Shown here piece by piece: positions 25,649-38,000 of a stretch of 64,000 nt of DNA. The DNA comes from Thamnaconus septentrionalis. Its lineage: Eukaryota; Chordata; Actinopteri; Tetraodontiformes; Monacanthidae. Both the position numbers and the translations under genes were made by a program. Numbering within the stretch: position 1 is the first letter of the stretch; every line of letters starts with the position of its first letter. The stretch is taken from NCBI GenBank assembly GCA_009823395.1, contig CM020503.1, positions 3,715,001 to 3,779,000 on the forward strand, in the 5' to 3' direction. The notes below the pieces were generated by a model that saw only the letters and a list, made by a program, of their open reading frames with translations, was not told the DNA's origin and did no database searches.

Positions 25649-28600
25649 ATGGAGTGTAAATGTGACAGAGACAACACCGAGGATGCTGTTGCAGGTGAGC
25701 AGGACATTCAAAAAGTGATTGGATGTGAACAATGTCTGCATTACAAAAAAAAAGTTCCTGCATCAGCGGCTTGGAAATGTGGAAACCAGAGCCGCGATTA
25801 CAATATCAAATCAGCTTTAGTTTGATGTCAATACTCAACTTTACTCCAGGTGTCACTACGTCACTAGTTCTGTGCAAAACAACATTTGTTTTTCCTGAAG
25901 TCAAAGCTGAATTATCCACAAAACTCCTCTAAAGTAAAGCTGATCAATATCACTATCTTGTTTACTGGCAGCTGAAGTTCACATTCATTGATTGCTGATT
26001 TAAAAAAAGAGAGAGAAATCAATAATTCAGCGCCAGCAAGATGTCCAGATTTTTACTGGAAAAAAATATAGCAATTGGAGTGTATCAGTCAAATAATAAT
26101 CTTAATATCTCTGATCTTATTACTGTATATTGGATATCAAACTGAGTCTGGTAAAGCTCTTTTTTAAGAGTGTGGCATACAGTCCATGCTGATGACCTCC
26201 TGTTCTCTCTTCAGGCCTGTGGTTCAGCGGCAATAGTGTCCAGATGGGGGTCTTCACTGTGGTGGGCTACCTTCTCTACAGATTCTCACAGAGTCAGTCT
26301 ACCGCACACGCACATCTTGACTTTGAAATACAAAACAGCTTCAGACATAAACATCAGCTGCCTTGAGTTTTGTTGCCCTGAAGGTGTTTTTTGTCAGGTT
26401 TTTTGTGGGGTGGGGTGGATAGATAGACAATATACTTACTTGTATGTCTTAAAACACTTGAACCTGGTGATGTTATCTGGTGCCTAAATAAGACATTTAG
26501 TTGCCACTAAGTGAGGAAGACCCTCTTGGCACTCTTCCATTCTACTAAGACCTTTGCACACGTCCTGAGCTCAAACACACTCACCTAAATCTTTTCGCTG
26601 GTCATCTATTCCACTGGTAGAAGTCAAAACAGTGAAAGGTGTTTCCTGTGTGGCCAGATTTTTCTGTGCAATAAGTCTCCACTCACATCATTCAACTGTA
26701 AGAGTCATGACAGCACTGATACATGGCCTGTGTTGCCTATAAAGTAAAAGCCACGTTCCTCCTGCTGCATTGATGGGCCTTAAGTGTGTAATAAATGGAG
26801 GAAAGCAAATTAGTAATTTGTCTTTTGGTCACAATATTTTAAGGGAAAAAATAGCTGCAGGAGTCCTTTGAAGCAGAGTAGGAGGGGCAAGCTTGACGTC
26901 AAAAAGTTTAAGTATCCCAGAATCAAAAGTCCCAGAATGCCTTGCCCTTATTTTGACTCCACTGACTTAATCAAGGGATACCAGCAAGAATAATTCTTAT
27001 TCAGATCCAAACAAACCTGAAGGAAACAGTCCAAAGAGCAAATATGTCTTAAGGCTTAAAAAAAAAAAAGTGTCATTCATCTTGTGTAAAGAACAAAAAA
27101 AAGAGCTGTATTACACACTTACATACAAAGGTGTGTTTGATTTCCCATTGAGATTTGTTGATCAAATGACTGCAGATTCCCGGCTTCAGAGCTGCAACAG
27201 TCTGTCCCCCTTCGTCGGTTGACACTTGACAATAACCAACAAAATAATATGAGACAATCAACTTTTACAATTTAACCATATACCTGCCTGACTTCATCAC
27301 TGACGCTGCTCTTCCCTGCAGCACTGCCGGCTCTGATCCGTTGGCCAATCCGTCTCTTCTGCTCCATCACCGGTGAGTTCGCTTGGCCAGTGTATCAGAG
27401 GTGTAAGCTTAATAAATAAATAAGATAATGACTGTGCTGTGTCTCCTCAGGACTGTCAGCTCTGTGGGGCTGGGTGAGCCGCCTGGTCAGGACCGTCCGT
27501 GGTACCCAACATTCATCTCTCGTCTCGTCATTTCTCCCCTCCAGTGAAAAACCTCCTTTGCTAAGTTCACATCTTCTTTCTGTGTCAGGGATCAAGTCTG
27601 TGTTTAGATGGCTGTCTCGAGTATGGCACTACATTGTAGGTGAGTGTGGCTTTCGTTTGTGCTCTTTGCTCCTCGCTGCACACCTATACCCCTTTTCCAT
27701 CTCGAGAGTTGATTTTCTCAATGTGAAAAGCCAAGCAGGTCAGGAGAAGTTTGCAGTTTGTGTGGGTGAGCTGCAGCCTCGACAGGAAATGAGTCAGAAA
27801 CGCAGCGGACGCTTGCCGGCCTGCAGATATTCTACAGGATAATTACAGGCCTGTGATCACAAATGACGTGCCCACAAATTCTTTATAATCAATCAGGCTT
27901 TTCCTCCAAGTTCAAGTGGCTGGCTGCTGTCGTCAGAGCAATAACGTCAGTTCCATTTGGTGACATCCATTTGGTGTTATTGTTTTTCTATGCAAAGTTG
28001 ATACACGGAATGGAATGTTTCCCAAATCTGTCAGGTCTTTGGATGCATCTGTCCATTCCATCTGGCATAGGCATTTGGAAAAGGGGAGGAATTTTCAAAA
28101 AAAAAAAACAACCTGGAGCTGAAGCGAAGCTTCCATCTATCACCTTTAAGTTGACCAGCCAGAGTTTTACTGCCAATTGAGCCATTTGGCTCCAGTTCAA
28201 GGTTTTATATTGACTGAACAAGCCAGAGCCACTGAAGTGTTTAACTAAACTCTTGCCAAAGACAGCTTGGGAATACAGCCACGGCATTTTATTTATTTAT
28301 TTTTTTTTGGGCCAATCTAGTTCACCCAGATCATAGGTGAGTGAAAAATGCAGCAAAACATCTGGTGATTTTTTTTTTATTCACAAAAACGTTGCACTTT
28401 CTGCTTGTTGCATTATGAATATAGATTACGTTTGAAGAGGGGAAACTATAAATGTGGCCACACATTACTGGCACTTCTGCTAGGGAATGCTGATTGGTCA
28501 GTGGGGACATTGGCCTGATTACAACATCCTCACATGATGGCACTGGGAACAGTAACCCCAGAACGACCTCACCACTGCACCACTGCATTATCGTCGTCGT

Positions 28601-29627
28601 CATCATTATCATCATCAGCAGCAGCGGCAGCATCATAAATAATTATCAAAATGAAATTACCTGTGAACAGGCTCTGATTGCTGTCCGACTGCTTTTTTTA
28701 ACCAATATTTTCAGCCATTGCTGTCACAACTAAAAGTTGTGCTCTGCTAACACTGATGCTGCTAAAAAATAATTCAAAAAATACCTAATCTCAGCTACAC
28801 TGCAGCTTTGCAAAGTGAACGTATTATCCACAGTACAATTGTTTTCAATAAAAAATAATTGTATGGCATGTGGCATCAAGTATTGCTGATTTCTCCACTC
28901 TGCAGGAGACAGAGCACCTGGAGGGGTTGAAACCAGCGGTGATGCTGACACAGGCCTGAGGATGATCCTGCTGGGGCCTGCAGGTGGAGGACGGACCGCC
29001 CTGGCAGAGACTTTGCTGGGATGCACAGATACAAAAGAGCAACGTGGTCCGCTGATGGAGAGCACCAGGAGAAGCAGAGTGGTGGACGGCAGAGGGGTGA
29101 CGGTGGTCGACACCCCGGATCTTCTGGGAGCCTCGCTGGCCAACAGCAGAAGAGCCGTGGAAGCTCTCAGGAGCCTCCAGCTCTGCACCCCAGGACCGCA
29201 CGCCTTCCTGCTGGTGATGCCCGCTCCAGGCTCCAGCCAGGGGCTCCAGCTGGACGCCGCCCGGGAGATCCGAGCTTTCTGCCAACTCTTCGGCGAGGAG
29301 GCAGCGGGGCACCTGGTCCCCGTGCTCACCCACGCAGACGGCCTGGCCCGAGGCCGCACGGTGGAGAAGCTGCTGGAGGTCGACGCCGGGGCTCTGAAAA
29401 CAGCTGCGTCCCTGTGCGGCCAGACGCCGGAATTGGTGGACAACAAGCCAGGGCGCCCCCCGGAGGCGCAGAGTGTGACACGCAGACGGCTGCTGGGACG
29501 GGTGACGGAGGTGAAGACGCTGCTGGGGCACTTTGTCCACGAGCTGCAGAGGCGGGAGGAGCTGGCCAGAGAGGAGCTGCTGGCTGCCATGGCCTCTCAA
29601 CTAACCGGGAAGCTGCAGCATGAATAA
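25649..29627 (+). CDS. AIG1/GIMAP-like GTPase with repeated amphipathic N-terminal exons, about 332 aa
   Basis: Six coding exons: 25649-25694, 26215-26292, 27322-27372, 27451-27501, 27589-27639 and 28906-29627. All introns are phase 1 and the product is about 332 aa. Residues 16-42 form one hydrophobic segment (VFTVVGYLLY), a likely membrane anchor. Exons 3-5 are each exactly 51 bp and encode three related 17-residue W/R-rich amphipathic units. The last exon is the AIG1-type G domain: P loop GPAGGGRTAL (the usual Lys is Arg), switch/G3 VVDTPDLL, LLVMPAPG, and a G4-like THADGL, then a C-terminal helix rich in R/E/L. GIMAP proteins are GTP-binding scaffolds of immune and endomembranes; whether this one binds GTP is doubtful. 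The 26293 (gtcagt) and 27502 (gtaccc) donors are weak but are the only ones keeping frame. I do not recognise the specific orthologue, and no human counterpart is known to me at this position. Confidence 0.7.
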
Positions 29628-30035
29628 ATCAGAGAGGGAGAGCGACCTGGCGGAGGCCTGGCGTGCCTGAGAGGAAGTGCACATGATGAGGTGACAGGAT
29701 TCATTCATGCCGTTTTGAATTGAAGTGCGGGGAGGTGGAGGGAGGGGCTTTGGCCGAGGTATTTTTGTCGTGACATCACAACCATCGGCCACCTTCTGTT
29801 TCTCAGCGTCCTGCAAAAGCCTCGGAGCCACGCCTCCAAGGATTCATTCACACGCAACTCGTTTTACTATTATGGTCTGTTCCAAGTCTTTGCACATCTT
29901 CCACTATTTTGTGTACAGTTCCAATGTTGCGCGTTGTCGTTTTGTTTTTCTTCCTTGTACTTTGCCTTGATGCTCGGCCCTCCAGTGTCTTACATTATTA
30001 AAAAGGGTTTAAAAATTTTAAAGCGCATCAGGGAA

Positions 30036-30041
30036 AATAAA
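30036..30041 (+). terminator. Polyadenylation signal of the GIMAP-like gene
   Basis: AATAAA about 410 bp after the stop codon at 29627. Confidence 0.5.
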
Positions 30042-30185
30042 CTGCAGTAGTGTTGTGACTGACTGGGGTTCAGCGGTCCTGTTCATGCTCTCTGTGCCAA
30101 CCTCAGAAACAACATTCAGTGCCAAAAGATCACATGCAGCTATTCATATAGACCACGCTGCCCACTGTGCCACAACATTCTAAGT

Positions 30186-30375
30186 CAGGGGTGGGCAAAC
30201 TTTTTGACTGGTTACAACAAAATCTGTGTCTTTGAAGCCCTATCGTATTATGCTCTTTATTGAAATGAGTCTTAAAACACTGAAAAAATGGATAAATTAC
30301 AGTTTTTATTACATTCTTTTTTACTATTAATATAATTCTTCAAGTTCAGCGGGCCGGATAAAACGCTTAACGAAC
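30186..30375 (+). mobile_element. Truncated hAT-like element (family 1)
   Basis: Begins CAGGGGTGGGCAAACTTTTTGACTGG like the family-1 left end and carries the later GGGCCGGATAAA..GCTTAACG block, but lacks most of the middle and the right terminal repeat. Confidence 0.8.
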
Positions 30376-32269
30376 ATGACTGTTCCAAGTTCAAGTAAAT
30401 CTACATTTAACAGTATGTTTTGTAGACACATTCTGGGACTCAGCCGAGCTGGTCGGGTCGGTGTAACTTTCACTTCTCTTTTACAGCCTGAGAAAGAGTG
30501 CAAAAAATATGTCAACTGTTTTTTAAAATGAGAACTAGTCTAAGACTTTTTTTTTTTTCAAACTGCTGCAGTACCAAAGATGACAAACAGATTGAATACC
30601 ACGACCAACCATTGTTTATTTTCCAGTCTATTCTATTTTCCCAGCCTTGAAAAAAGACAGCTTAGAAGACTTCTCCTGAACAATGTTAATGTGTTCTTGG
30701 TTAATTAAATTAGGTTTGCTCTGACATCTTTGTAAAAAACGTTTTTAAATAAAGGTGTTGTGTTTTCGAATACAACTTGAAAGCAACACCCCAGATGTGT
30801 AATTAAAACTGCCTGTGCAGATGTGTCAAAAGATCTTAAAAATACTTAGAAGTGTGCTGCTGGTCCTAGAATGTTATTGGAGAATGTAAGAAATAACTTT
30901 TTTTTTCAACAAAAAAAAAGGTTTCAGTCTGAAGGCTGCAAGTCGGCAACCATTTATGGTTTAAAAAGGCAGGACATGTATTAGAGGGACTATACACACA
31001 GCAAGTTAAAGAAACATTTATTTCCTTATATGAACATTCAGACTTTAGTCATGAGGAAGAAAGTATCACACACGTGATCGAGCGCATAAACAACTTCAGC
31101 AAGTCCCTACATGCAACCAAGAAATAGTCAGAGTATTTCAAACTCTTCATGTTGGCAAGAAAACATAGTGTTTGTATGTTTGACACGAAGCCTGTGGCCA
31201 CATAGCAAGTGAATTTGAGTTCCCTCTTCCAGTATTTTAGTGTAGAGAGGAAATGTTTGATGTAGGTAAAACATGCCGTGAAGGGGGAAAAACCATTTTT
31301 TAAACATTTGTATTGCTATGTTCGGGAGTACTCTTACGCTCCATGACCAGCCAAGACCTGAAGAAAAAGTATGCAGTCGTATTACTTTACTACTTTACAA
31401 ATGTCGTACTATAGACACAGGGAGATTACATAGTTCATCAAACAAAAGTCTTGGTGTAAAGCCTAAGCAGTTTATTAAAAAAAAAGAGGTCATACATTTA
31501 CAGTCAAGTGAAAAGTACATGTTGATTTATCATCTCCAGTTGCTCCTTCCGGTGTGATTCATCGTGGAAACCTATTTGTATTTGTGGCTATTGACGAGCA
31601 ACAGTCAGACAACTAGAGGTCTATTCATGAATTTTACTGGTTTACTGACAAACAGCCCAGAATAAAAGGCCCTTCTTCAGTTGTTTCTCTCTTTGTCTTG
31701 AGGGAAATACTCTGTGACTCCACAGCTGAAGGTTCGGGGTAGGATGAGTTTTTCCTGATCTGATTGAATACAAAAAAAACACAACCTAATACGCATTAGC
31801 ATTATATACAGTAGTAGGTTGTTTTTTTTTCAATTGCTGCTGAATGTTCTGTCATCATTTCAAATAGCCATTGAGATCTTTTTTTTTTTCGTGCTCCCCT
31901 CTCTGGAAAATGAGACCTCAGTCTTTGTGACGTCTCGAAGGGCAGTGATGACTCTCCCAGGTTAGTGACAACAACCACCTCGGTCAGACTGGGCTGGTCT
32001 GATGTTGTTTTTGTCCTTTTCTAAACTTGTGAGGTAATTTTAGTGAATACCTAAAGTTGTAATATTTCTTTCCGTTACTTCCCTTTTTTTCTTGCCTTTG
32101 CAAAAACCAAACGGTTGCAGAAATCAACCCTTTGAGATGTATCAGTGGGATGTATTGATTTAATCTAATCTAATTTAGTGATACCTCTTCTCAGTGAGCG
32201 ACAGCACCCCCAGCCTGATTTTGTTTTTGTAACCTTAGAAATCTATACTCATCTTGCTACCTTATCACG

Positions 32270-32400
32270 TTGTTTTTCCAAATGTTTGTTTTTAATCCTG
32301 GACTACGGAGGAGCGTGAGGTCACATAATGATTGTCACATGATTACTTCTCCAAAAACTGCATATTCACTTCTTTGTGTACAGTGTTTATTGCCTCACTC
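32270..32400 (+). repeat. Copy B of an unnamed dispersed repeat
   Basis: Shares TTTTTAATCCTGGACT, CACATGATT and AAAAACTG blocks in the same order with copies at 9665 and 38955. It also shares a TGTTTA..TGCCTC block with the latter. Confidence 0.5.
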
Positions 32401-33439
32401 TGAACTCCCCGTCAATAAGAAAAGTCCATCCATTGTTTCGTTTGCTTGCTCCACGTTTCAGAAAGCGTGTGCTAGAAGGCGCCTTTTTGGGAGTCATCCC
32501 TTTATGATGAACACTGACACCTCCCCCATCTGAGTGTTAACACTCTGGCCAGGTGTTTGTTCTGCTCTCCGACTTCCATGCTGGTGCGACCTACCTAGTT
32601 TTTGCCCCATTCCAAACCTGAAACCAAAGTCACAACATAGCAGGCTTTAAACAAAGGGCTAAATATCACACTGTCTGCAATGTTATGGGAATGATTTAGC
32701 AGGAACTGGGATTAACAGTAAAAACACAAGGCAGGTGTGGTGGTTCGTCAGGCAGCAGGGATGACTAGATGATGATCTTTTCCCTCCCCCGACTGTCTTG
32801 CAATTTTCTTGTAACCGACTACTGAGTCTTTTAGCTTAGTACATATTGTGTGAACTGTGAGCTATGGGATACATAGAAATTCCCTAACATGAATAAAGTA
32901 TCTACCTACCTACTTACCTGTGAAGGAATCCTCGCTGACACAGACTTGCTTATATATGAATAAGTTTATTCCAAAAGAAGTCTAGCATCAATCAGGCGCA
33001 GAGGTTTGCCTGAGGAAGGTCTCATAGCCGTGATGTGGACGACAAAAACAAAGATACAACTCAAACACCAGATATACATACATTGATCTATTGAATAGGG
33101 GAAGACACGTCACTGTCCCAAAGTGAATGGAAATGTTGTATATTGTATGAAACTCGTTTAAAATTGACATATCGACTTAGCAATAGTAGAGTAACTCAAT
33201 TGAGTTGACCCATCTGCTTCCCCAGAAGGAGAGTAACCACACAGCAGACTTCTTCATTTAAATTTACTGCATGTTCTTCCTGTTTCCTTATTCAAAGGCT
33301 CCTCACACATAGCACAGGAAGTTTCAGACACTACACAGGTATAATATGGGACCTTTAAACTCAACAAAACAAACAAAAAATACTTCAACAGTAGTTCTGA
33401 AAAGCGTCTTTGTTCCAATTAGTTTCTGTGTGTGTGTGT

Positions 33440-33857
33440 TTGGCCGAAGCAGCGGCGGAAAACACCGTGTTTCGCAGTCCCGGAGAGGAAGGGCGGGGGA
33501 ACGGGGAGGGAGTGACCGCTGGAGTGACGCAGGCGGCGACGGGAACATGGAGCCTTGGCTGGGAGACGCTACTGCGCATGTCCGCGCATGCAGGGACAGA
33601 GGAGGAGGAGGTTGGGGAGAGAAATAGAGAGAGCGACACTTCTAGACATGGAGAGAGAGAGTGAGTCGCACTAGCAGCAGCAGCAGCAGCGGGGGAAACT
33701 GCCCCAGACAAAGAAGCCAAGTGTGTGTGTTTCATTTTTACAACAACACGGCCGCGAACTCGTCGAGTGTGTGGAGCCGCGGCTCGGACTCCGCCCCCGG
33801 GGTGAGTGCGCCTGTGTGCGGGGAGCGAAGTTAGGAAACTGCGGAGGAAGAGCGGCG

Positions 33858-33950
<93 letters not shown>

Positions 33951-34964
33951 GGACACGGCCAGTCACGGCGCAGAGCAGCGCCAATATTTACAGCACATTA
34001 GCTGCTGCTGCTGCTGCCGCGAAGCAGTCACAAGTGTGAGTTTGATGGCGTGACAGCGGCTCCGCGTGATGATACTGTGGCTTCCTCCTGCGTGTTTTGT
34101 CCCCCGTGCGCTGCTGTTGACACATCGGGGTTAGCTTAGTGAGAGCTGCTGCTGCTGCTGCTGCTTCCTCTCTCCAGCCTGACCTGCTGGAAGTGTTTAC
34201 CTTCTCCTCATGTTGGGGTCTGCTGACCACCAGGAGGTCGCAGCAGCTCCTCATGTGATGCCTCGCTTGATTTGTCGACATCTACAGCAAAGAGGCAGCG
34301 TGGCACTGAGAGTGCTCTGTGCCTTTTGTGTGTGTGTGTTTGTGTTTGTGTGTGTGTGTTTAAACAGCTTGTGATAAATTGGGCTATCTTGGAATGGAGG
34401 TGTTGTTTTTCTTTCTTATTTAGGTTCGTCTTTGTCTTCCAGGTGAGATGTGATGTGCTGGAAGTCCAGCGGGAGTCCTGAGGAGAAGAAAGTGATCGGC
34501 TTGGAAGATTTGCCTGCACGTGTACCTCAAATTACGGCGACCGAGGCAAAGTGGGAAACAGGCCGAGCAGACGGCAACGATGTGGTGACGTGGGAGAACT
34601 CGCCGTTTCTCTCCGGAGCATCTTTTGTCCTGCGGCTGCGGTCCAGGCTCCAGCTCCGCCGCCTCTCCCTCCCACCACGTCCCTCCGTTTCAGACGCCAA
34701 ACAGCCTGTGAACAGCCAGCTCCCATTTACCTTGCAGCCTTTCCCCCTTTTTTTCTTTTCTTTTTTTTCCTTCTGGACTGTACACACAAAGCTCCTCTCA
34801 CACCAGCGGCTGAGAGGTTGCCATGGCAATGGTTGTCATGATGCTGATGTAGCGTCCTGGAGGTAGTGGTGGAGCTGGAGGACGCGGTGGCGGAGGCTGC
34901 AGCGGCCAGGGAGGCGGCGGCGGCGGTGAACGCCACGGCATGGGGAGCGCTCCGTACCCGGCGG
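33440..34964 (+). promoter_or_regulatory. josd1 promoter and leader exons
   Basis: GC-rich DNA with two NRF1-like sites (TGCGCATG at 33573-33580 and GCGCATGC at 33584-33591). A leader exon ends at the donor at 33801/33802 (gtgagtgcg), and a second leader region starts after the acceptor at 34442. Several short ATG frames lie in the leader (for example 34450-34866), so upstream-ORF control is possible. A (TG)n tract follows the first donor. Confidence 0.6.
33858..33949. repeat. (CT)n-(TG)n microsatellite at the josd1 5' end
   Basis: CT run then about 38 pure TG units, in the first leader intron of josd1. Long alternating purine-pyrimidine DNA like this can adopt Z-form. Confidence 0.95.
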
Positions 34965-35011
34965 GTGAGTGGAAAGGGAGGGGGCGGGGCAGCCTGCAGG
35001 AGCTGGGCTGC

Positions 35012-38000
35012 ATGCCCTGGAAGGTCAGCAAGCAGAAAGCAGGGGGAGGAGGAGGAGGGGAGGTGGTAGTGGGAGTGGAGGAGAGGAGATCCAGGGACCT
35101 CACAGACCCGCAGCAGCAGGATCTCTCGTCCTCCTCTTCCTCCCTCACCCCCCCAACCCCCAACCCTCCGTCACCCCCGCCGCCATTTACCACGAGAAGC
35201 AGCGGAGGGAGCTGTGCGCCCTGCACGCGCTCAACAACGTCTTCCAGGACGGGATGGCGTTCAGCAGGGACGCCCTGCAGGAGATCAGCCAGAGGTGCGT
35301 TCACTGACCCCCCGGACAGACAGCTAATGCTCTGTGCTCTTTCTTTTCTTTTCTTTTTTTATTTTGAGTTTATTTAGACGGGACAGTGCACATCGATAAA
35401 CACTGAGTACAATATATAAACACTGTGAATATGCCGGACTTAGCCCCGCTGCTAGATTTCATCCGTGGTCCCCAACAATACAACAATTAACATGAAAAGA
35501 ACAATCGACATAAAATATACAATATAATACAACAATTGATGTAAAAAACAATTGAAATTCTGTCTTTGTTGAAAGTGCGCCGGCCTCTCTGGTTGTAGGC
35601 TCTCTCCCAGCACCCTGGTGACGCCGCACAAGAAGAGCATGCTGGGAAACGGGAACTACGACGTAAATGTCATCATGGCAGCGCTGCAGACCCGAGGCTT
35701 CGAGGCGGTTTGGTGGGATAAGAGAAGGTACGGAGGCGTCTCGCCGTGACCTTTATCTTCGGTCTCCCTTCCAGCTCCTGGAAATGTAGGACAGCCAAAA
35801 GACAAACACAACACAGTTTTTGTTTTTTTTAGCTTCCTGTTTCAGAGCAATTGTGTTTGCTGTCGGTGACTTCTACTTGACTTTTTATTTTCCGTGTACA
35901 GCAGCTCATTTCCTGTTGCGAGGAAAACGGCACAGATTTTTTTCATATTGCTTTCTTTTTTGAAAGTAAAGTTAGACACAACTATGAGAAAGAAAAGTCA
36001 AATTTTTGAGGGTTAACATGAAAATCATGACGTGAATGTGAACAAGCACTACAGTGGTTCAAAGGTCTCATCAGCCTAACAAAGGATGCTGTTTTAGGAT
36101 CAAAAAGTCAAAATCACCAGTGATGTTTGTGGGAGCTTGGAGATGTTTTTGGGCAAACCGCAAACTCCTCCAATGAGTTCATCATTTCAGGCTGCCACTT
36201 CAGCCGCATCAGTTTCTCCCTCTCTCGCTCGCTCTCTCTCCCTCTGAGCCAGAGCCGCTTCCTGCCTGTGATCCTTCCAACTGCGGCGCCGCTCAGTATA
36301 ATTCCACGTGAGTCAGCAAGCAGTGTGAGGCGTTTCGTCAGCTGCAAGGCCGTGTTTAAAGAAAGTCCTCAATCTACTGGCCGTCTGCTGTATTTTTAAA
36401 CTGAGCAGCAGAAATCACGTGAGGCGACGCCACTGTTGTTGTTTTCAAGTGTCTCATGAATACGAGTTTGTAACCTCGCTGGAATGATAAGGCCAGTAAG
36501 ATTCTCAAAACACTGTGCCGCTTGTGCACTTGCAGTTTCACCCGTTTGACCTTTTAACTCATAATTCTGCCATCTGACCATTTAAGCTTGTAGTTTTTTT
36601 AACTTCTAAATTTGGCTTTACTTTATGCTTGTGATCTTTTTTGTAATCAGGCACTTAAAAGTCCCTTTAATCCCATAATTTTGAGTTTTTTCAGTTTTTA
36701 TTAATGAGTTTTTCATTATTGTGACAGTATTTTTTATCTTTACTTCACTTGTGTATAGAGGTGTCCATAGCTGTCAGACAGATAACGTGTATCCAAAAGA
36801 AAGACCGGTCAGTTTTCCGTCTCTTTTCTCTTTTCCAACCTCTGGCAAACTCAACAACCAAAGGACGGCATTGATCAGTCTGTGTTCATGGTATGATCTG
36901 CAGTACAGGAGCAAACAGTCCAATACTGTTCGGAGCTCCTCTGGAACCTAATCAACAGAAATTCAGTTTGATGAGTCAGCAGTGCTATCAGTGACAACGT
37001 CTCCAAGTCTGTTCCTCATTAGCAGCCCTGGCTCTCCCACTGAAATGTTGGCTTGACAGTCAGATACTACTGTTGGACCTTAGCAGATGCTTCAGGTTCT
37101 CTGTCTTTACTCACTGAAGCAAAGCATTTTTTATCACTAGTTAGATGTTCAGTTCATCATTGGCGAATTAGTCAGCATCATTGTCCTCTTGCATTTTACA
37201 CAGATCACAAATAGATATCCCAACTTTTTGTATTTCTATATCTACTGTATTCAAGTGTTGTCTTTAGCAGTGATCTTCAGCAGTTTTGAAGACCGCTGAG
37301 AATTCAGGTCTGAAGTTCTGCCGAGCATTAATCCAATCTAAAGTGCTTTTTGGTTGAGCTGTGTTTTATATGCATCTAACCAGTATCCTGTGAAGGCCCA
37401 ATGTGTAACATCTACAGTGATGTGCAGCCATGAAACTTTATAGAAAATATACAATTGTATTTAGTTCTATAAAGTCAGTTAAAATAAGTACTTCTGCATT
37501 TCCACGAGCTGACAAATCATTGATATTTACAATAAAGCAGCAGCTAGATTCTTCCTTCATGTCCCTACAGTAGCCCACAGCGCAGATGTCCTCACGGTTT
37601 CCATGACATTACAGCTGCTACTGGAAAAATTTGCATTTCAGAGGGACATCAGAAAACACCAACATTGGCATTGTTTTCAGATTGACGCTGAATCACCTGG
37701 CTTTTTTTTAAGGGGAATTATTTGAATTAGCTGAATCTACAGCGAGAACACGGCCATGGCCATGACGCTTGATTCCCAGATGCTTCATGACACTCTCCTG
37801 CCACTAGGTGCTCCTAAGTCTCGCACACGGGGCCTGGAATCAGATTTGATTGAATTCCATCGACCTCTTGTGTCCCTGCCTCCATCCAACGCCAGAGTAA
37901 CTCTCGTCCGCCCACCCCCGCTCTCCTCACAGGGATGTCGGTAGCATCGAGCTGTCCAACGTGACCGGCTTCATTCTAAACGTGCCATCCAACCTGCGCT

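Larger units (their letters stand above)
30042..33440. other. Intergenic DNA, no gene seen
   Basis: AT-rich unique sequence with a truncated hAT-like copy (30186-30375) and a dispersed repeat copy (32270-32400). Short open frames lack splice signals or family resemblance. Confidence 0.5.

Noticed and set aside
27451..27486. Strong donor TGG|gtgagc inside the fourth GTPase-gene exon
   Set aside because: Using it shifts the frame and gives a stop at the end of the next exon. The weaker donor at 27502 keeps phase and preserves the 17-residue repeat.
28730..29600. Two long minus-strand frames over the GTPase exon
   Set aside because: Antisense shadows of a GC-rich coding exon; no domains or splice context.
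34450..34866. 138-codon frame in the josd1 leader
   Set aside because: Low-complexity, no family resemblance. At most an upstream ORF, so it is mentioned only in the leader entry.
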